The notes below the pieces were generated by a model, which was not told where the DNA came from, made no database searches, and saw only the letters and a program-made list of their open reading frames with translations. 64,000 nt of DNA, from NCBI GenBank assembly GCA_905221605.1, contig CAJNDS010001147.1, positions 269,012 through 333,011 on the forward strand. Direction: 5' to 3'. Position 1 is the stretch's first letter. Every line of letters starts with the position of its first letter. The stretch is from Symbiodinium natans (lineage: Eukaryota > Sar > Dinophyceae > Suessiales > Symbiodiniaceae). The position numbers and the translations under genes were made by a program. Positions 58,330 to 64,000 of this stretch are shown here, piece by piece.

Positions 58330-59700
58330 CCCCCTAACTTGGCCTGAACCCAGGGGAGATTGTGTTCCAGCACTTCATGGCGCGGTCGCCAGTTGGCGAC
58401 TTTGTGAGCTGTTCTGCGTGGCGTGCTCGGCGTCCTCTCTCTCAACCTCTACCTCTCGTTTGTTGCTCCATGAGCCTTCTTGGAGTTTTGCTATTTTTGA
58501 CCCTTCTTCGCTGGAATAAAGCCCCGAACTCGTGAAACTTCCAAAAGCACGATTCGGCCCCTGCTGTCTTCGCGTGTGCCCCGCGTATTCTTGCTTCACT
58601 GGGTGTTGGGCTTACATGGTGTGTTCGGGGTTCAAAAAAAATAAACAAAATGCATACATTGCTTTGGCCTTCCTCCGCGATGACCTGAAAGAACACTTTT
58701 TTGTTTTCATTTGAGGTGGCAAACCATTGATATGTGCAACATTTGTGGGTTGAAAAACTTTGGTTCCTTGCGGGCTTCTCAAGTTCTTGTGATGATGACG
58801 ACATCGATGCGCGTGTGGCACGCAGATGCATGCAACACTACATGACATGTGCAGAACAGCAGCAGGATGTTTTGGAACAGTCGAGAGCACTCACGTCTGG
58901 AAGCAGCGCCCCACCAAATCCACCAGCCTCGCAGGCTGTTTCACGCGGGGCTTGCCAGGCCACCCTGAAGTCAATCTCCAGTTGTACCCAGCACTTCACA
59001 AACACCTTGGGTCTAAAATACTGCCCAAAAGCTTAAACGACTGGTAGAGACCTTAGTGACTTGAGGTTTAGGGCTTACAGCTAAGCGTTTGGATGAAGCG
59101 GTTCTTATTTCAACGGCCAATCAACCTCACAGGAAGTCAAATCATCCGAATCGCAATGGCCAATCAACCTCGCAGGAAGACAAATTCTTATAACTTTGAT
59201 TGTGGATTTGGGAGGGTTTCGAGATATGAGAAGGCTGCACCCGCCCCCGCCCCCCCGGAGCGGCTCGTAAATTTACGTGAGGAACAATTGCGCACCTGGG
59301 ATGGAGAATTAGCTCGGTTTTTGCGGTTTAGGGCTTAGGCCCCCAAAACATAGGAACACAAGTGGGGGAGGCCTCTCTAGCACCCCTCCAGGAAAGGACA
59401 GCGGGGCATTGCCCCTACCTCTAGAAGCACGAGCCTTCAACCTCCGGTCGCTAGTTGAACCCTAACAAAAATTCCCAACAAGACCCTTCGATCAACCCCC
59501 ACGCATGACGGCCCTCATGAACCTGCAAGACTCCAAACAGTCGAAGCCAGGGCACCAGCGGTACACCCGACCTGCAAAGTGTTCGTTCTCTGGAACCTGG
59601 CAGAAACTGCCCACCAACACTCATGGACTCAGACGCTGGGACATGAAAGGGGCGAGCTTTCCGGTTCTGGCAGCCCCCAACCCTAAACCCTAAGCCCAAA
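58330..59700. other. No recognised gene
   Basis: A plus-strand frame at 58826-59047 (GLPGHPEVNLQLYPALHKHL) is protein-like over about 45 residues but has no recognised family. Remaining sequence shows no clear repeat. Confidence 0.4.
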
Positions 59701-61430
59701 ACCCTGAACCCTTCGCAACTTGCAACTTGAAACACTCATGCGGCGCTGGCTTTAGTTCGGTGACCCGCTATAATCACAAGTTTTCCGAAATTATTCTGCG
59801 AACCCAGTTTGTTGGCGTCACCCGCTATAATCACAAGTGCTTTCTCAGGGTTTTTCGTTTTGAAGGGTTTGTGTTTAGGGCTCATCTAAGGCAGCCGAAG
59901 CAGCAGTCTGAGATTTTTTCCTTTAAGGGTTGGGCTCCAGGAATCTTCATGCCCGAACCCGGAGAATCCAAGAAGCCAAGCAAGTCCAGTTCCATCTAAG
60001 ACCTTGTTGGATTTCATTACGACATGAGGCCCCAAACAAATTTCGTGATAGGTAGGTAGCCCACGGGCCAGCCCGATTCGCTTTAGTAGGTTTGTTTGGG
60101 CACCCGCTATCATCACAATTCTTTGGTATGTTTTTTGGATTAGGAAGGCTGTAGTCTGGGGCCCCTTATTAAGCCCAGGAACGCAGGAAACCTAAGGCCT
60201 TAAATGCCTTAAAAAAGTTTTAAGGCCGTGGCTTCGGCTTCAACTCCCCCAAATTTGTTTGGGGGGGTCCGGGGACATTTCTTTATAGAGGGTCCCAGAT
60301 TTGTTTGGGGGGTCCCCCCTACTAAACCGGGTGCAACATTAAGCCCAAACCGAGGAATCCGAAGGTTGTGGACAACCTCGGGATTTGGGGTTCTTTGGCT
60401 CTTTAACGGTGATGTGGCAGGGTGGTCCGAGAGTGTCACACTGCTCGGTTTCCACTTTTTGCAAGCTTGGGGCTTAGGGTTTGTTAGAATGTGCTTTGCA
60501 GTTACTGGTTGAGAGAACTCCGAGGGGTCGGGTGAATAAGCCCCAAACCCTACTAGTAGCATCCTTTAGCCCTAAACCCACTAAACCCCCTAAAACCACT
60601 AAACGCCTAAACCCCCTGTAAGGCCCCCTATGGCCTGGTATCGTTCCCACTCAGAGGAGTCCTTGGCGCAGGTCTGGGAGGATTTATGGCTTGGGGTTTG
60701 GGGTTTAGGGTCCAGGGAACGAGACGTGGCTTTTAGTCGTCGGGGCAATCTATGTCCCTGAACACTGGGAGATATACCAAAAACAAAGGACCAACGTCGT
60801 CAAGCATCTGCCCAGAACCAGCGACCGGACGGGTGACCTCAGATCGGATGTTCTCAGGCTCTGGACTTCAGGCGAGAAGGTCGTCAGGGGTGACTCGGGG
60901 GTTGCCGAAGATCGGAGGACCCATTTCTATAGTGTTTCGGGTGTATATTCAGGAGACCCCTGTGTTGCATTGGCCCCCAAGACGAACCCTTTTTTCATCT
61001 GAACTAAGTTAAGGTTTTGGGCTTGGGCCCATGTTGCAGCTGCGCGGCTGAAAAACAGTCGCCCTTCCTGACTGCACTGCCTGAGCTTGGCACGCTCCAA
61101 AATATGGTCCCTCTGCCCAGGTTGCTGTTAAGCATGAGCAAACAGCATAAGCAAATACACAATATGGTCTAACTGTAACTGAAAGTATGTCCATGTTATG
61201 GTAGCCGGGTTTAAGTTCGCTAGCAGGCAACCCAATTTGGTCACCTAAAATTAGCTCCGGTCCGTACTACCAGAGGCATCCTAGATGGAACCATAATTTT
61301 CAACAATCCCCCCCGACGTCGTTTGAAATCCCTTGGCTTGAACCCCACTCCCGGACGCAGTTGAGAGGAAACGAAAGAACAGCAGAAACCCCTTCAGAAG
61401 CTCTCCACTGAAGTAGGAAGCTGCACATAT
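59700..61430. other. No gene; small dispersed repeats
   Basis: ACCCGCTATAATCACAAG occurs at about 59762 and 59820, with a diverged ACCCGCTATCATCACAA near 60102. CCCAAATTTGTTTGGGGGG occurs near 60249 and, as CCAGATTTGTTTGGGGGG, near 60295. A fragment of family D (GGAACCATAATTTTCAACAA) lies near 61293. Confidence 0.6.
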
Positions 61431-61875
61431 GTTAAACAAATATTAAGCACACATGTTATACATATGTTCTACATATGTATATATGTATATATGCTATATG
61501 TTATACATATGTTCTAGATGGGATATACATAGGTTCTACATGTGTTATACATATGTAGAACCTAAGTTATACACATGTAATACAAAGGTTATACATATGT
61601 TATACATATGTTAGTTATACATATGTTACACATATGTTATACATATGTTATACATATGTTAACCATATGTATTACATATGTATAACATATGTTATGTTAT
61701 ACATATGTTATACATATGTTATACATATGTTATACATATGTCAAACATATGATATACCTGTGTTAGACATCTGTTAGACATCTGCTAGAACATATGTTTG
61801 ACATATGCTATACATATGTTAGACATGTAATGTATTACACACATAGTAGACATATACATATATACATATATATGG
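61430..61875. repeat. AT-rich ACATATGTTAT satellite
   Basis: About 440 bp of degenerate 11-bp units built on the palindrome ACATATGT, grading into ATATACATATA at the right. Confidence 0.93.
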
Positions 61876-62253
61876 GTCACCGCCTATAGCGGTTCCCCTG
61901 TGCTTAAGCCATTCAACCATTATACCAATGAACCATTACGGTGCACGCATTTGATAAGAAATCGTTCCAAACAAGAAATTAGACCCTGGAGGAGTGCCCC
62001 TGTTTCTTAACCAGGGCCTGGCACAAGGCAAATTTCTTATTCCCAGGCCTTGTGTATGGTTTGGGGGGGGGGGGGGGGGGGGGGGGGGGCGGTCACGGAA
62101 AACGGGGGGTCACCGGGGAGAGTTCAACGACACCGTTTTTGAGGTTTTGGGGGCTGAAAATTCCGAAAACGATGTCGTTGAACTCTGGGGTGGGGGGGTC
62201 ACGGCCCCAACGGCGAATCCATTTGGTTGAGAGGCGTTATAACCAGCACTTCT

Positions 62254-62323
62254 CCCCGTGGCCTAATGGCTAAGGCGTCGGGATTGGAATGTAAAGTCGC
62301 AGGCTCGACTCCTGCCGGTGTCA
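62254..62323 (+). pseudogene. tRNA-like module 1
   Basis: The A box (TGGCCTAATGG) and B box (GGCTCGACTCC) are both present, and the T arm pairs perfectly (GCAGG/CCTGC), but the acceptor and anticodon stems do not pair well and no anticodon can be assigned. It resembles the head of a tRNA-derived SINE or a decayed tRNA gene. Confidence 0.65.
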
Positions 62324-62923
62324 ATGGGGTTCAACGACACCGTTTTTGAGGTTTTGGGAGCTGAAAACTCGAAAATAGATGTCGTTGAACTCTGGGGCGC
62401 ACCGGGGACAGTTCAACGACACTGTTTTCGAGGTTTTGGGGGCTGAAAACTCCAAAAACGATGTCGTTGAACTCTGGGGGGGGGTGGGGGTCACGGGGGA
62501 CGGGAGGGCACCGGGGAGGAGTTCAACGACACCGTTTTTGAGGTTTTGGGGGCTGAAAACTCCAAAAACGATGTCGTTGAACTCTGGGGGTTTTGGGGGC
62601 TGAAAACTCCACATATGATGTCGTTGAACTCTGGACGGGTGGGGGTCACGGGGGATGGGAGTTCACTGGGGATGCGGGGGGAGTTCAACGACACCGTTTT
62701 TGAGGTTTTGGGGGCTGAAAACTCCAAAAACGATGTCGTTGAACTCTGGAGAGGGTGGGGGTCACGGGGGACAGGAGCTCACGAGCGACGCGGGGGGAGT
62801 TCAACGACACTGTTTTTGAGGTTTTGGGGGCTGAAAACTCCAAAAACGATGTCGTTGAGGCGGGGTCACGGCCCAAACGGGGAATCCATTTGGTTGAGAG
62901 GCGTTATAGCCAGCACTTCTTTT

Positions 62924-62993
62924 CGTGGCCTAATGGTTAAGGCGTCGGCATTGGAATGTAAGGTCGCAGGCTCGATTCCTGCCGGTGTCAACG
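62924..62993 (+). pseudogene. tRNA-like module 2
   Basis: A near copy of module 1, with B box GGCTCGATTCC, inside a duplicated spacer that also repeats GAATCCATTTGGTTGAGAGG. Same stem defects as module 1. Confidence 0.65.
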
Positions 62994-64000
62994 GGGTTAA
63001 CGGGGTTCAACGACACCGTTTTTGAGGTTTTGGGAGCTGAAAACTCCAAAATAGATGTCGTTGAACTCTGGGGCGCACCGGGGACAGTTCAACGACACTG
63101 TTTTTGAGGTTTTGGGGGCTGAAAACTCCAAAAACGATGTCGTTGAACTCTGGGGGGGGCGTGGGGGTCACGGGGGACGGGAGGTCACCGGGGAGGAGTT
63201 CAACGACACCGTTTTTGAGGTTTTGGGGGCTGAAAACTCCAAAAACGATGTCGTTGAACTCTGGGGAGGGGGGTGGGACGGGAGGTCACCGGGGAGGAGT
63301 TCAACGACACTGTTTTTGAGGTTTTGGGGGCTGAAAGCTCCGAAAACGATGTCGTTGAACTCTGGGGGGGGGGGGGGGTCACGGGGGACGGGAGGTCACC
63401 GAAAAGGAGTTCAACGACACCGTTCTGAGGTTTTGGGGGCTGAAAACTCCGAAAACGATGTCGTTGAACTCTGGGGGGGGGGGGGGGGTCACGGGGGACG
63501 GGAGGTCACCGGGGAGGAGTTCAACGACACCGTTTTTGAGGTTTTGGGGGCTGAAAAACTCCAAAAACGATGTCGTTGAACTCTGAGGGGGGGGGTGGGG
63601 GTCACGGGGGACGGGAGGTCACCGGGAGGAGTTCAACGACACCGTTTTTGAGGTTTTGGGGGCTGAGAACTCCAAAAACGATGTCGTTGAACGGGGGTGG
63701 GGAGGTCACGGGGGAAGGGCCTCGCCCGGGACGTGGGGGGAGTTCAACGACACCGTTTTTGAGGTTTTGGGAGCTGAAAACTCCAAAAACGATGTCGTTG
63801 AACTCTCGGGAGAGGTGCGGGGGGGGGGGGGTTCACGGCGGACGGGGGGTCACCGGGGACGCGGAGGGAGAATAAGAAATGTGATAAGACCCGCAATCTT
63901 ACTTTCATTTCTTATTCCCGTGGCCGCCTATAAGAAATATTCAGGGTCTCAATGAAGAACACCCGTTTCTTATCAAACTGATTGCCCGTAGACCATTACA

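Larger units (their letters stand above)
62122..63803. repeat. Array of 14 palindromic 62-bp units
   Basis: Units start at 62122, 62329, 62411, 62521, 62683, 62799, 63005, 63087, 63198, 63299, 63409, 63519, 63631 and 63742; a right half-unit lies at 62591-62629. Each begins GTTCAACGACACCGTTTTTG and ends CAAAAACGATGTCGTTGAAC, near-perfect inverted repeats around a loop containing TTTTGGGGGCTGAAAA. Spacers are G-rich with a conserved GTCACGGGGGACGGGAGGTC and variable G runs. Confidence 0.95.
61932..63999. other. Possible composite element bounding the hairpin array
   Basis: ACCATTAC occurs at 61932-61939 and again at 63992-63999. Just inside, TTTGATAAGAAA at the left (about 61950) is mirrored by TTTCTTATCAAA at the right (about 63966-63977), and AGACCCTG/CAGGGTCT follow further in on each side. 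The right copy ends at the window edge. Confidence 0.45.

Noticed and set aside
61865-61945. tRNA-like sequence on the minus strand
   Set aside because: It has a D-arm-like TTGGTATAATGG but no B box and no cloverleaf.
62254-62323. Functional tRNA gene
   Set aside because: Promoter boxes and T arm are good, but the acceptor and anticodon stems fail to pair and no anticodon loop is evident.
62122-63803. CRISPR array
   Set aside because: Repeats are 62-bp palindromes, spacers are similar to one another and G-rich, no cas genes are present, and the context is eukaryotic.

Overview
The window looks like nuclear DNA of a dinoflagellate (or a very close alveolate). The evidence is combined: interstitial arrays of the Arabidopsis-type telomere repeat TTTAGGG, small exons split by many short introns, an endonuclease/exonuclease retro-relic of the kind common in dinoflagellates, a possible spliced-leader relic, and every recognisable gene on the minus strand (a unidirectional cluster). 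No gene was searched against a database; identities come from reading translated exons, and most splice sites are approximate.

Layout, left to right, all genes on the minus strand. 1-3036: MFS transporter, cut by the left window edge. 6.65-7.35 kb: frameshifted EEP-type retroelement relic. 7.4-8.6 kb: degenerate tandem repeat with a higher-order period of about 407 bp. 11.8-14.4 kb: TauD/TfdA-type dioxygenase. 14.7-15.85 kb: fatty-acid hydroxylase/sterol-desaturase-type enzyme directly upstream of, and perhaps joined to, the dioxygenase. 17.1-20.8 and 21.8-24.8 kb: two tandem copies of a multi-pass membrane protein with a Cys-rich C-terminus. About 28.7-41.0 kb: a very fragmented voltage-gated/cyclic-nucleotide-type cation channel with possible further exons to 27.2 kb. 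47.3-50.9 kb: secreted protein with fascin-like repeats. 53.8-54.9 kb: small unidentified gene. 55.6-57.4 kb: small multi-pass membrane protein.

The dominant feature is repeat structure. About 75 tracts of TTTAGGG/CCCTAAA, in both orientations, sit in introns and intergenic DNA throughout. Several sit in informative places: one is bordered by a 34-bp direct duplication that copies a splice acceptor (426-673), one is present in an intron of one tandem paralogue and absent from the other (19325-19561), and two lie inside elements with terminal inverted repeats. In parallel there are at least seven families of short (about 90-220 bp) inverted-repeat elements; members of two families constitute whole introns and others supply intron ends, so they are good candidates for introners (transposon-like intron makers). 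The right end holds an array of 14 nearly palindromic 62-bp units with two interspersed tRNA-like modules, bordered by inverted TTTGATAAGAAA and by a direct ACCATTAC.

The genes do not form an obvious pathway. Membrane transport and channel proteins, two iron-dependent oxygenase-type enzymes and a secreted repeat protein occur side by side, as expected for a unidirectional dinoflagellate gene cluster.
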